Shown in pieces: positions 1-9,124 of a stretch of DNA of 34,307 nt; within the stretch, counting starts at the first letter, position 1; the number at the start of each line of letters is the position of its first letter. Where the stretch lies: the NCBI GenBank assembly GCA_003245835.1, contig QKCC01000254.1:1-34307 (forward strand), given 5' to 3'. The stretch is from Spirochaetales bacterium (GTDB lineage: Bacteria; Spirochaetota; Spirochaetia; UBA9216). Both the position numbers and the translations under genes were made by a program. The notes below the pieces were generated by a model. It ran no database searches. It saw only the letters and a list, made by a program, of their open reading frames with translations, and had not been told where the DNA came from.

Positions 1-1
1 C

Positions 2-1043
2 CTGCGCGGAAAACGTGTGCTTATAACGGGCGCCGGCGGAAGCATCGGAAGCGAACTTTCGCGCCAGCTTCTGTCGGGCGGGGCCCAGCGGCTCTACCTG
101 CTCGATCACGGCGAAAACAACCTGTACGAGATAGAAGCTGAGCTGAAGCTGCTGCAGGAAGAGGGCGTCGGCGAAGCGGCAACAATCGTCCCGGTCGTAG
201 GCGATCTTCAGGACCGGGAATTCATGCACTTCATCCTGTCCCGGCTCAAGGCTGATGTAATTTTCCACTGTGCAGCGTATAAGCATGTGCCCATGATGGA
301 AATGAACCCGGTAGAAGCGATTAAAAACAATGTTTTCGGAACACGAAACCTTGTTGACGCCGCAATTAAAAGCGGAGTGTCCAAGTTCGTGCTTATCTCG
401 ACGGACAAAGCGGTAGAGCCGGTAAGCATATACGGCTCGTCAAAAATGATTGCCGAGGAAATAGTCCTTTCGGGAAACAGTTCGAAGACCGGTAGTCCGT
501 TTCGGAAATGTACTCGGCTCAAGGGGCAGCATTGTCCCTCTTTTTCAGAAACAGATAAGCAAGGGCGGACCGGTAACAATTACCCATCCGGACATAAAAC
601 GCTACTTCATGACTATTCCGGAGGCTGCCTCGCTTGTTCTGAAGGCCGGCGGCGTCGGCGCAGGCGGGGTTCTGTACCTGCTTGACATGGGAGAACCGAT
701 TGTAATCAGGGACCTTGCCGAACAGATGATCAGTTTCTACGGATACCGGCCGGGAAAAGACATTCCGGTTGTGACGATAGGCCTGCGGCCCGGAGAAAAA
801 CTGGAAGAGAAGCTCTGGTCATCGGACGAGAACCCGCAGCCGACGGAATACCCGGGCATAATCAAACTTGAAAAAAACAACAGATTAAACGGCAGGCTCC
901 GGCAGCTGCTTGAAGATCTCTCGGAGATCTGTTTTTTCAACAGCGGATCTGCCGCAAAATACAGAAACCGCAGGAATCTTCGACTCACCATAAGGAAATA
1001 TATTCCGAACCTGGAAATACCCGAGAATGAACCCGAATACTGA
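2..1043 (+). pseudogene. CapD/FlaA1-type nucleotide-sugar 4,6-dehydratase, frameshifted, 5' end outside window
   Basis: The reading frame is open from the left edge, so the true start lies upstream. Frame 1 gives the Rossmann motif TGAGGSIGSEL, then CAAYKHVPMME and the active-site stretch STDKAVEP..YGSSK, as in NDP-sugar 4,6-dehydratases that start UDP-GlcNAc-derived sugar synthesis. At about 488-492 the frame breaks. Homology resumes one frame over at 492 with VVRFGNVLGSRGSIVPLFQ, then THPDIKRYFMTIPEAA, LDMGEPI and GLRPGEKLEEKLW, to the stop at 1041-1043. One extra G at 491-492, or a small deletion that is not a multiple of 3, explains it. Nothing at the junction looks like a programmed slippage site. 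It is either a recent pseudogene or a sequencing error. It overlaps the next gene by 17 nt, as in an operon. I cannot tell whether the missing N-terminus carries the membrane domain of FlaA1/WbpM proteins. Confidence 0.85.
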
Positions 1044-2199
1044 TTTTATCCCTTTCGCGCGCCCGTCCTTCTCTGAAGATGAAGAAAATGCAGTACTCGA
1101 TGTGCTGCGCAGCGGATGGCTGACCACGGGAGCCGTTACGGCGAAGCTTGAGGCGAAAACAGCCGAAGCGTCGGACGTAAAACACGCTCTCGCTGTAAAC
1201 TCCGCAACATCCGGACTCCACCTTGCGCTTGAAGCCTCGGGAGTCGGTGCCGGCGACCTTGTCATAACCACGCCCTACACCTTTACTGCAACGGCTGAAA
1301 TAATCAGGTACTGCGGGGCTCACCCGCTGTTCGTAGACATAGAGAAAGACAGCTTCAATATTTCGGCCGAAAATATCCTGAAGGCTCTGGAAAGCCATAA
1401 AGGATCAGGCAGCCGGATTACTGCGGTTATACCGGTTCATGTAGGCGGACAGCTCTGCGGAAGGGACGCAATTGAAGCGGCAGCCGAAGAATATAATCTT
1501 GCAGTCATTGAAGACGGCGCACACCTTCAGCCGTCTCCCCTTCTGACCGGCAACAGGAGCATACTCGTATACTCATTCTACGCTACAAAATGCATTACAA
1601 CCGGTGAAGGCGGCATGGTCGTTACCAACAATGATGAAGCCGCGCAGAGAATGAAAATGATGAGGTTTCACGGCATCAACAGGGAAGCCTGGGACAGGTA
1701 CCGCAAGAAGGGAACCAGTTCCTGGGAATACGACATTACCGCGGCCGGTTTCAAATACAACCTTCCGGACATCCTTTCGGCAGTCGGGATTGTACAGCTT
1801 GAAAAAGCGGAACAGATGCAGGCCCGGCGGCAGGAAATAGCAGCGCAGTATGATGAGGCATTCGGAGACTCTGATATGCTTGTGATCCCCCCTGCCGCGA
1901 ACAATGCCAGCAGGCACCTGTATATCCTCAGAATACAGCCTGAAAAGCTTGTAATAAGCCGGGATGAACTCGTCCATATGCTGTCCGAAGCGGGAATAGG
2001 CATTTCTGTCCATTATAAACCCCTGCACCTGATGTCATATTACAGCAGCATGTACGGGCTCAAACCGGAAGATTTTCCCGAGAGTCTGAAAAAATACCGC
2101 ACTTCATTCAGCATTCCTATCTACCCGGATTTGACCGAAACCGAGATTTCGAGGATAATCAGCACTGTATTGGATACCTGCAAACAGAACAGGAGATAG
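1027..2199 (+). CDS. DegT/DnrJ/EryC1-family PLP-dependent sugar aminotransferase
   Basis: A 390-aa protein of the fold-type I nucleotide-sugar aminotransferase family. These enzymes pass the amino group of glutamate to a keto-sugar nucleotide, often the product of a CapD/PseB-type dehydratase like the one just upstream. The N-terminus IPFARPSFSEDE and the GWLTTG segment are typical. The PLP-binding Asp lies in IEDGAH (D163) and the Schiff-base lysine is K188 in SFYATKCITTGEGGM, followed by the usual MRFHGI stretch. Length is normal. The ATG at 1027 lies inside the end of the preceding frame, and only a weak GAG precedes it, so translational coupling is likely. The sugar substrate cannot be read from the sequence. 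The next gene starts 2 nt downstream although it belongs to an unrelated enzyme family. Confidence 0.93.
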   Translation: MNPNTDFIPFARPSFSEDEENAVLDVLRSGWLTTGAVTAKLEAKTAEASDVKHALAVNSATSGLHLALEASGVGAGDLVITTPYTFTATAEIIRYCGAHPLFVDIEKDSFNISAENILKALESHKGSGSRITAVIPVHVGGQLCGRDAIEAAAEEYNLAVIEDGAHLQPSPLLTGNRSILVYSFYATKCITTGEGGMVVTNNDEAAQRMKMMRFHGINREAWDRYRKKGTSSWEYDITAAGFKYNLPDILSAVGIVQLEKAEQMQARRQEIAAQYDEAFGDSDMLVIPPAANNASRHLYILRIQPEKLVISRDELVHMLSEAGIGISVHYKPLHLMSYYSSMYGLKPEDFPESLKKYRTSFSIPIYPDLTETEISRIISTVLDTCKQNRR

Positions 2200-2201
2200 T
2201 T

Positions 2202-4298
2202 TTGCCTGATACACATAAGAACAAACGTTTTATATGTGACTATTATACGCTCGGGATGACCGTTATAAGAATCATAAGAGCAGAGGTCCCGTGCGGGAAA
2301 ATCGATGAAATCAATATTCCCGAACTGCCCGAAGGAATGGGTGTGGTCCTCTACGATGATCTGCCCGGAAGAAAGGAACTGAAAGTCTTCGCCAGAACGA
2401 TGCCGCTGCTGTGTACCGGCGAGGTTATGTATGAAGGCGAAGCTGTTATGCTGCTGTACGGACCGGACGAAAAAGAGCTGGATTTTATAGCTTCGCAGAT
2501 TACAATAACCTATGATACGGACTACACATTCCGTTCTATGGATAACTACGAACCTGAACAGATCGACCGCGAACTCAGCTTCACCCGCGGCAAGCCCGAT
2601 CGAAATTTTGAAAAAGCCCATGTCGTCATCGAGGAAACCTACTCGACGTCAGCTCAGAAACACTACGATCTTGAGCCGCTTGGAGCTGCCGCATTCATCC
2701 AGAAGGATGGAATAGAGATTACATGCGCAACCCAATGGCCGTTTAACGTAAAGGATAATGTTTCGGCAGCCCTCGGTATTCCCGGGAACAAGGTGAATGT
2801 AAACGTCCCCACCATGGGAAAAACCCATAGCGGAAAGCTCTGGTACGCAGGGCTTCTGGCCTGCTACGCCGCTGTTGTATCGTGGAAGACTTCAGATCCG
2901 TCAATTTGCATAATCCCGAAAACAGAATCGGTCCTCTACACTCCCGGCAGGGCGGCTTCGCAGATCAAACACAGAACGGGGCTTGATGAAAACGGAAAGC
3001 TTCTGTGCAGAAGCATCGATATCTCGATTGATTCAGGGGCCTACCCGATGCTTTCGGTTGAAATGATCAACAGGATCTGCTTTTCAGCCGCCGGAGTCTA
3101 CGCGGTTCCCGCATTGAGAATAACCGCCCGCAGCCTTAGAACAAACAACCCGCCTTCCGGGGCATTTAACGGCATGGGATTTCACCAGAGCTTTTTTGCA
3201 GGAGAATCACACAGCAATTCGCTCGCCCGTGAAGCCGGAATGAACCCGCTTGAGTGGAGACTGCTGAATGCGGCCAAAAAGCAGATAAACCTTCCCATCG
3301 GATGGGAAAGCAGAAAATCAATTCAGCTAGATGCCCTGCTCGAGAAGGTGGCGGGTATGTCGGACTACCGAAGAAAACATGCCGCCTACAGCCTTTCCTC
3401 GACAAAGCAGAACTCGTTCTCGGGAAGGAAGCGGGGAATAGGAATTTCGATCTGCTGCCAGGGCAACGGATTTATGGGAAAGGTCGAAGAGACTGAGAAA
3501 TATACAGTGTCCGCAAGACTCGACACCGACGGAACCCTTTCACTCTTTACATCGGCAGTACCCGAAAATTTTCAGACGTCGAGACTCTGGCGTGAAATAG
3601 CAGGAAGCATCCTCGAGATTGCCCCGGATGAAATAAGGATTGAGACAACCGATACTTCGCTGGTTCCGGATTCCGGACCAAGCCTTTTTTCAAGAAATAT
3701 TACGATTATCACCCAGCTGATTGATAAATGCTGTAATGCGATAAAAAAAAGCCGGTTCAGGCTGCCGCTGCCTATCGAGGTTAAACGAAGCTACAGGCTT
3801 CCGCGTACAAACGGCTGGGACCCTGAAACCTTCACAGGAAACCCGTTTCCGATAGTCAGCTGGGGGGCAGCCGTTGTAGAAACTGAAACAGAACCGATAA
3901 CCCTCGAAACAATAATCCGCGGGGTCTGGTTCGCAGCAGACTGCGGCAAGGTGATGAACAGGGAGCTGGCAAGGGCTGAAATCGAAAGTGAGATCTTCCG
4001 TTCGGTTATTAGCACGACAATGAAACCTCCCGTTGGAAAATACTCGAAAACAAGAGTGCCGCTGACGCCGGTCCAGCCCGAAAATCACTTCCCTGTTCGG
4101 ATTGAGTTTCTTAACAGCCGGGAAAACAAACCGGGAGGAATCGGAGAACTTGCCGACAGCCTGATACCTGCCGCGCTGTCGGAAGCAATCGCCATGGGAC
4201 TCGACATCAGGCTTCGGGGTCTTCCGTCCACACCCGAATCGCTGTACCATCTGATCGAGCACAGGGGAAAGAGCAAGGAGCAGGAACTTGAAGATTGA
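2202..4298 (+). CDS. Xanthine dehydrogenase-family molybdopterin-binding subunit, divergent
   Basis: A 698-aa large subunit of the molybdenum hydroxylase family (xanthine dehydrogenase, CO dehydrogenase, aldehyde oxidoreductase). Recognisable parts are the N-terminal a/b hammerhead domain (EVMYEGEAVMLLYG), the Mo-domain core (ATQWPFNVKDNVSAALGIP, LDENGKL, DSGAYP) and the C-terminal GGIGE motif (645-649) holding the catalytic glutamate. Two hallmarks are altered: the GGGFGGK pterin-contact loop reads MGKTHSGK (205-212), and the AFRG substrate loop reads AFNG (321-324), so the usual Arg is Asn. The start is a TTG with AGGAG at 2191-2195, 6 nt away. It overlaps the 2Fe-2S gene by 11 nt. The cofactor is presumably a pterin-Mo, but substrate and activity are uncertain. 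No XdhC or Mo-cofactor gene lies nearby. Confidence 0.85.
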   Translation: MPDTHKNKRFICDYYTLGMTVIRIIRAEVPCGKIDEINIPELPEGMGVVLYDDLPGRKELKVFARTMPLLCTGEVMYEGEAVMLLYGPDEKELDFIASQITITYDTDYTFRSMDNYEPEQIDRELSFTRGKPDRNFEKAHVVIEETYSTSAQKHYDLEPLGAAAFIQKDGIEITCATQWPFNVKDNVSAALGIPGNKVNVNVPTMGKTHSGKLWYAGLLACYAAVVSWKTSDPSICIIPKTESVLYTPGRAASQIKHRTGLDENGKLLCRSIDISIDSGAYPMLSVEMINRICFSAAGVYAVPALRITARSLRTNNPPSGAFNGMGFHQSFFAGESHSNSLAREAGMNPLEWRLLNAAKKQINLPIGWESRKSIQLDALLEKVAGMSDYRRKHAAYSLSSTKQNSFSGRKRGIGISICCQGNGFMGKVEETEKYTVSARLDTDGTLSLFTSAVPENFQTSRLWREIAGSILEIAPDEIRIETTDTSLVPDSGPSLFSRNITIITQLIDKCCNAIKKSRFRLPLPIEVKRSYRLPRTNGWDPETFTGNPFPIVSWGAAVVETETEPITLETIIRGVWFAADCGKVMNRELARAEIESEIFRSVISTTMKPPVGKYSKTRVPLTPVQPENHFPVRIEFLNSRENKPGGIGELADSLIPAALSEAIAMGLDIRLRGLPSTPESLYHLIEHRGKSKEQELED

Positions 4299-4770
4299 TT
4301 TTTCATTGAACGATAAAAAGGTTTCAGTTGATACCCTGCCCGAGAAAAGGCTTATCGATGTAATCAGGGAGGATTTCGGCCTGATGACCACGAAGAACGG
4401 CTGCTACTCCGGAGAATGCGGAAGCTGTATTGTGCAGCTTGAGGGGAATACAGTCCCTGCCTGCCAGGTACCGGTTTTTGCAGTCCGTGCCAAGCATGTT
4501 GTAACCATCGAAGGGTTTATGGGTACCGAAAGATATCTGGATATAATCAGCGCCTTCAACGACGTAAAATGCGTCCCCTGCCCCTTCTGTTTTGCCGGCA
4601 AGATTTTAGCCGTCGACAGCCTTATAGACAGCCGTCGTTCACCGGAAACTTCGGAAATAATGTCGCTTCTTTCGGACCACTCATGCAGCTGCACCTCGGT
4701 ATCGGCTTTTGTCGAAGGGGTCAAGATTGCGTACCAGAACCGTGAGATCAGGGGAGAACTGATGCGATGA
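4288..4770 (+). CDS. [2Fe-2S] subunit of molybdenum hydroxylase
   Basis: A 160-aa electron-transfer subunit with two [2Fe-2S] clusters, the usual small partner of CoxL/XdhA-type subunits. The N-terminal plant-ferredoxin domain has the ligand set CYSGECGSC plus a later Cys in VPACQ. The C-terminal helical domain carries CPFC and, about 50 residues later, CSC, matching the family pattern CxxC...CxC. Length agrees with family members (about 150-170 aa). Start is TTG at 4288, overlapping the end of the Mo subunit, with GCAAGGAG just upstream at 4273-4280. Its stop overlaps the ATG of the FAD subunit in an ATGA arrangement, so the three subunits should be made together. It would pass electrons from the Mo site to FAD. 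Confidence 0.93.
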   Translation: MKIDFSLNDKKVSVDTLPEKRLIDVIREDFGLMTTKNGCYSGECGSCIVQLEGNTVPACQVPVFAVRAKHVVTIEGFMGTERYLDIISAFNDVKCVPCPFCFAGKILAVDSLIDSRRSPETSEIMSLLSDHSCSCTSVSAFVEGVKIAYQNREIRGELMR

Positions 4771-5624
4771 AGAAGAATGTCCGCTCACCGCTGGTCTATT
4801 ATCCCAAAACAATAAACGAGCTTCTTGCGCTGTATAAATCAATGCCGGACAGTACTCTCTTTGCCGGAGGAACCGGACTTCTTTCGACAAGGTCCGCCAA
4901 ATATCCCGATTTCCCGGGGAATATTATCTATCTGCGCCGAATTGAAGAGCTATCTGCCATCCGGAGATCAGAGGGGTATCTGGAAATCGGTGCCTGCGCG
5001 AGGCTGAACCGGGTCCTCGGCATCGGCGAACATGTACTGAAACCTGCGCTTTTTAACGCGATCAAAGCTATAGGAACCATGGAAATACGCAACCTTGCTA
5101 CAATAGGAGGAAACATCTGCAGCCCATACCGGGTCAAAAGCCTCTTTCCGCTGCTGATGCTTCTTGACACAAGGTTTGAATTGCGAAAACAGGGAAGCTC
5201 GCGCTGGGTAACTCCCAGAAAGTTCCTGTCGCAGGAAGAAGGCAGAAAGCCCGGGGAAGTTCTGACCAGGATCAGGATTCCGTTCAACAATTTCAATCAC
5301 CAGTCCTATATAGTTACCGGAGATCTGAAATCAGATTATTCAAGTGCGCTGACATTCTGCTGTCTTGCGTCCGTCCAGAAAGAAAACCTGACAGGATTGC
5401 GGTTTTCGGCGGGGTTCGGAAACAACGGAATTTTCCGCGCAAGGGATTTTGAAGAAACCCTTCTCGGCCGCAAACTGCCGGTCTACGGGCTCACCGCGGA
5501 TCCCCTCTTCAGCCGCCTGACAACAGCACTTAAAACCCGCAAGGATGAGATTTCCTCATTTCAGAGAGTCCAGATCGAGGGACTGTTTCTGTCGTTTATC
5601 CACCAGCTGAACGATACGCTTTAG
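4767..5624 (+). CDS. FAD-binding subunit of molybdenum hydroxylase (CoxM/XdhB family)
   Basis: A 285-aa FAD subunit. The FAD pyrophosphate-binding loop is FAGGTGLL (residues 33-40) and the second family motif is EIRNLATIGGNICS, both characteristic of the FAD-binding domain of molybdopterin dehydrogenases. A CO_deh_flav_C-type tail follows. The start overlaps the preceding stop (ATGA). This is the last gene of the Mo-FeS-FAD operon; 67 nt separate it from dnaE, which has its own promoter. The subunit would reoxidise the enzyme by passing electrons to NAD+ or another acceptor. The final acceptor and the substrate are not deducible. Confidence 0.92.
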   Translation: MKKNVRSPLVYYPKTINELLALYKSMPDSTLFAGGTGLLSTRSAKYPDFPGNIIYLRRIEELSAIRRSEGYLEIGACARLNRVLGIGEHVLKPALFNAIKAIGTMEIRNLATIGGNICSPYRVKSLFPLLMLLDTRFELRKQGSSRWVTPRKFLSQEEGRKPGEVLTRIRIPFNNFNHQSYIVTGDLKSDYSSALTFCCLASVQKENLTGLRFSAGFGNNGIFRARDFEETLLGRKLPVYGLTADPLFSRLTTALKTRKDEISSFQRVQIEGLFLSFIHQLNDTL

Positions 5625-5656
5625 CTATAATTAGAATTGTCGGCGGTACAAATCTG

Positions 5657-5685
5657 TTGAACAATTAGCTGTTCCTGAGTATTAT
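5657..5685 (+). promoter_or_regulatory. Putative dnaE promoter, leaderless geometry
   Basis: TTGAAC (5657-5662), a 17-nt spacer and TATTAT (5680-5685). Only 6 nt separate the -10 box from the GTG start at 5692, so +1 should fall at or within a base of the start codon. No Shine-Dalgarno sequence is present. Confidence 0.6.
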
Positions 5686-5691
5686 TTCAGG

Positions 5692-8600
5692 GTGGCAGAT
5701 ATACCTGAATTCGTTCATCTTCATACACATTCCGACTATTCTCTTCTTGACGGAGCATCATCAATAGGCAGGATGGTCGGGAAGGCTGTGTCGCTCGGAA
5801 TGAAGCATATCGGCCTTACCGATCACGGAAACATGTTCGGAGCCCTGCGATTTTACGAGGAGTGCAAGACGCACGGCATAAACCCGATTATAGGCTGCGA
5901 GTTCTATGTGGCTCCCGGGTCGAGACATGTCAAATCCGGGGCGGAATCCGGAAACAAATATTATCACCTTGTCCTTCTGGCAAAATCCGAAAAGGGATAT
6001 AAAAACCTGATGGAACTTTCTTCAATCGGCTATACAGAGGGTTTTTATTACAAACCGCGTATCGATGATGAAGTTCTTGAAAAGTTCAAGGACGATCTTA
6101 TTGCATCGAGCGCATGTATAGGAGGGGAGATTCCCCAGCACATCCTTAACGGCAATATAGAAGAAGCGGAAAAACGGGCCCTATACTATAACAGCCTTTT
6201 CGGGCCCGGCAATTATTACCTCGAACTGCAGGATCACGGACTTCAGGAACAGAAGATCGTCAACGATGCCCTGATTGAGATGTCCGCAAAAACGGGGATC
6301 CCGCTGATTGCAACAAACGACAGTCACTACATCGACAGGGACGATGCAAACGCCCAGGATATTATGCTCTGCATAGGTACCGGCAGGTTTAAAAGCGAAT
6401 CGAACCGGATGAGCTTCAGCGGCGACGAGTTCTACTTCAAAAACCAGCAGGAAATGTACAGCCTGTTCAGCCATGTACCGGAAGCCCTTGCAAACACCGT
6501 AAGGCTTGCTGAAAAATGCAATGTCGAAATAAAGTATCCCGGCCCCCTGCTTCCGATATATGATATACCGGCGCCGCATAAAGGTCCCGGAGACTACCTC
6601 AGGTATCTGACATATGAAGGCCTGAAGTTCCGATACCCCGAAGTTACGCAGGAAATAAAAGATAGGGCTGATTTCGAGCTTGATACAATCATTTCAATGG
6701 ACTTTCCGTCATATTTTTTGATTGTATGGGACTTTATTCACTGGGCCCAGCAGCACGACATACCGGTAGGCCCCGGAAGAGGTTCAGGCGCAGGTTCAAT
6801 AGTCGCATACGCGCTGAGAATAACCGATATCGATCCGCTTAAATACGAGCTCCTCTTCGAGCGTTTTCTGAACCCCGAGCGTGTATCGATGCCCGACTTT
6901 GATATTGACTTCTGCTTCGAAAGACGGCAGGAGGTTATCAATTATGTAACCGGCAAATACGGAAAAGAAAAGGTCGGCCAGATAATAACCTTCGGAACAC
7001 TTAAAACGAAGGCTGTTCTTAAGGACGTTGCAAGGGTGCTCGAGATACCGTTCTCTGAATCAGACGCTATTTCGAAGCTTGTTCCGGAAGCGCCGAAGAT
7101 GTCGATTGAAAAAGCAATCGACATGGAACCAGAGCTGAAAAAGTTTATGGAACGCGGAGGGGTATTTACGGAACTGTTCGATACCGCCGGGCGCCTCGAG
7201 GGGCTCAACCGCCATGCGTCCACACACGCCGCGGGCATAGTCATCGGGCAGACAAAACTGACCGATTATGTTCCGCTCTACCGTGATAAGAACGGCGCTA
7301 TTTCGACCCAGTACACAATGGACCAGATTGAGCCCTGCGGGCTCGTTAAAATGGACTTTCTCGGCCTGAAAACACTAACGCTGATCCGCAACACCGAAAA
7401 GCTTGTCCGGAAAAAGATCCCGGATTTTTCAATAACCAATATTCCCGAGGATGATGAAAAAACATTCAAAATGCTCGGAGAGGGCAAAAGCACCTGTATT
7501 TTCCAGTTTGAAAGCTCGGGCATGCAGTCAATTCTGAAGGACGCCCAGCCTAACTCGATTGAGGACCTGATTGCGTTGAACGCGCTTTACAGGCCGGGAC
7601 CGATGCAGTACATTCCGCAGTTCGTAAAAAGCAAAAAGGGAGATATGCCGATCACCTACCCTGACCCGAGCCTTGAGGAAACGCTTAAACCGACCTACGG
7701 GGTTATTGTCTATCAGGAACAGGTAATGATGGTAGCCCAGATAATCGGCGGGTTCTCACTGGGAAAAGCGGACATACTGCGGCGCGCGATGGGTAAGAAA
7801 AAAGAAAAAGAAATGGACAAGATGAAGGTCGAGTTCATTGAAGGCGCAGTCGCAAAGGGTCTCGGAAAGGCGCATGCCGACGGCATCTTCGAAATGCTGA
7901 AGCCGTTTGCAGGCTACGGTTTCAACAAATCCCATGCCGCAGCCTACTCGGTGCTTGCATACCAGACAGCATACCTTAAGGCGAATTTCCCGGCCGAATT
8001 CATGGCAGCCAACCTTACAAACGAAATAAACAGCCCCGACAAGCTTACCGAGTACATATCGGAGGCCCAGGAAATGGGCATTGAAATGATGCCCCCCAAT
8101 ATGAACCTGTCCGAAAAGAACTTCACCGTTGTTGACAACAAGATAGTTTACGGCCTGATCGGAATCAAAAACGTCGGCGAGAATGCAGTTGAAGAGATAC
8201 TCAGGCAGCGTGAAAAGGACGGACCTTTCAAGACGTTCATTGATTTTGCCGAGCGGGTAGATCTTAAAACCGTAAACCGGAAGGTTATTGAAACATCGAT
8301 TCAGACCGGGCTTTTTGATTCAATGGGAATGAACAGGGCGAGCCTGATGCACAACCTCGACAAAATCCTCGATTTTGTCAGCAGTGTTAAGGCTGACCAG
8401 GGAATCGGCCAGGCGTCGCTTTTTGATGCGCCGGAGCATGAGGAATTTCATTCTCTTGAAACTGAAACAATAGAGGAATGGCCGAACAAGGAACTTCTTA
8501 AGTTCGAAAAGGATTTTCTGGGCTTCTACTTTTCCGGACATCCGATGGATAAATACAGGAAGACATGGGAAAAATCCACTACACTCGATTTGTCCAACCT

Positions 8601-9114
8601 CGGCAGGGCTACGAATAAAAAATCCTACAAGATTCTCGGGATGATCAAAACCATGAGATCGCTGATTACCAAAAAGGGCGACAAAATGGCCTTTGCAGTT
8701 ATTGAAGACTACAGGGGAACAATCGAAGCCGTTATTTTTCCGAAGACCTTCGCGGAATACAGCTCCGTTCTGAAGGTCGACGAGGTTTACGGATTTGAAG
8801 GCAAGTTTGACAATACGCGTGCAAATCCTTCGTTTCAGCTTGATAAGGTAGTCACCCCTGAAGAATTCGACAGTAATACGATAAAGGAAATCCACATCCG
8901 CCTCAACGGAGGGTCCGAAGAAGAGGATCGGATGGAGGACCTGAAAGATACACTTCTGCACCATACCGGCAACAGCCCGGTATTCTTTCATCTGAAAGAC
9001 AGCAGTCATGAAATAATCATAAAGGCATCCAACCATATTCTGGTGGATCCGAACAATATGCTTCTGGAGTCGGTAAAAAGCAAACCTGAAGTCGCCGACA
9101 TCTGGCAGGAATAG
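5692..9114 (+). CDS. dnaE: DNA polymerase III alpha subunit
   Basis: A 1140-aa DnaE-type replicative polymerase, close to the usual length of about 1160. The N-terminal PHP domain has HLHTHSDYSLLDGA (H9, H11, H13). The palm has PDFDIDF with D402 and D404, and KMDFLGLKTL with D555, matching the three catalytic aspartates of E. coli (401, 403, 555). The GPGRGSGAGS motif, the FNKSHAAAYS tandem helix-hairpin-helix entry and a C-terminal OB domain (ILGMIKTMRS...) follow in family order. The start is GTG; codons upstream in this frame offer no other start, and the N-terminus matches the family at once. It heads dnaE-yggT-recG-rsmD and has its own promoter. Confidence 0.98.
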   Translation: MADIPEFVHLHTHSDYSLLDGASSIGRMVGKAVSLGMKHIGLTDHGNMFGALRFYEECKTHGINPIIGCEFYVAPGSRHVKSGAESGNKYYHLVLLAKSEKGYKNLMELSSIGYTEGFYYKPRIDDEVLEKFKDDLIASSACIGGEIPQHILNGNIEEAEKRALYYNSLFGPGNYYLELQDHGLQEQKIVNDALIEMSAKTGIPLIATNDSHYIDRDDANAQDIMLCIGTGRFKSESNRMSFSGDEFYFKNQQEMYSLFSHVPEALANTVRLAEKCNVEIKYPGPLLPIYDIPAPHKGPGDYLRYLTYEGLKFRYPEVTQEIKDRADFELDTIISMDFPSYFLIVWDFIHWAQQHDIPVGPGRGSGAGSIVAYALRITDIDPLKYELLFERFLNPERVSMPDFDIDFCFERRQEVINYVTGKYGKEKVGQIITFGTLKTKAVLKDVARVLEIPFSESDAISKLVPEAPKMSIEKAIDMEPELKKFMERGGVFTELFDTAGRLEGLNRHASTHAAGIVIGQTKLTDYVPLYRDKNGAISTQYTMDQIEPCGLVKMDFLGLKTLTLIRNTEKLVRKKIPDFSITNIPEDDEKTFKMLGEGKSTCIFQFESSGMQSILKDAQPNSIEDLIALNALYRPGPMQYIPQFVKSKKGDMPITYPDPSLEETLKPTYGVIVYQEQVMMVAQIIGGFSLGKADILRRAMGKKKEKEMDKMKVEFIEGAVAKGLGKAHADGIFEMLKPFAGYGFNKSHAAAYSVLAYQTAYLKANFPAEFMAANLTNEINSPDKLTEYISEAQEMGIEMMPPNMNLSEKNFTVVDNKIVYGLIGIKNVGENAVEEILRQREKDGPFKTFIDFAERVDLKTVNRKVIETSIQTGLFDSMGMNRASLMHNLDKILDFVSSVKADQGIGQASLFDAPEHEEFHSLETETIEEWPNKELLKFEKDFLGFYFSGHPMDKYRKTWEKSTTLDLSNLGRATNKKSYKILGMIKTMRSLITKKGDKMAFAVIEDYRGTIEAVIFPKTFAEYSSVLKVDEVYGFEGKFDNTRANPSFQLDKVVTPEEFDSNTIKEIHIRLNGGSEEEDRMEDLKDTLLHHTGNSPVFFHLKDSSHEIIIKASNHILVDPNNMLLESVKSKPEVADIWQE

Positions 9115-9124
9115 GGAGTAAAAA

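Noticed and set aside
484-500. Programmed ribosomal frameshift in the dehydratase gene
   Set aside because: There is no slippery heptamer, no Shine-Dalgarno-like stimulator and no hairpin; the family is not known for frameshifting.
3690-4391. A 233-codon minus-strand frame opposite the Mo and 2Fe-2S subunits
   Set aside because: The plus-strand frames have clear family motifs; this one has none.
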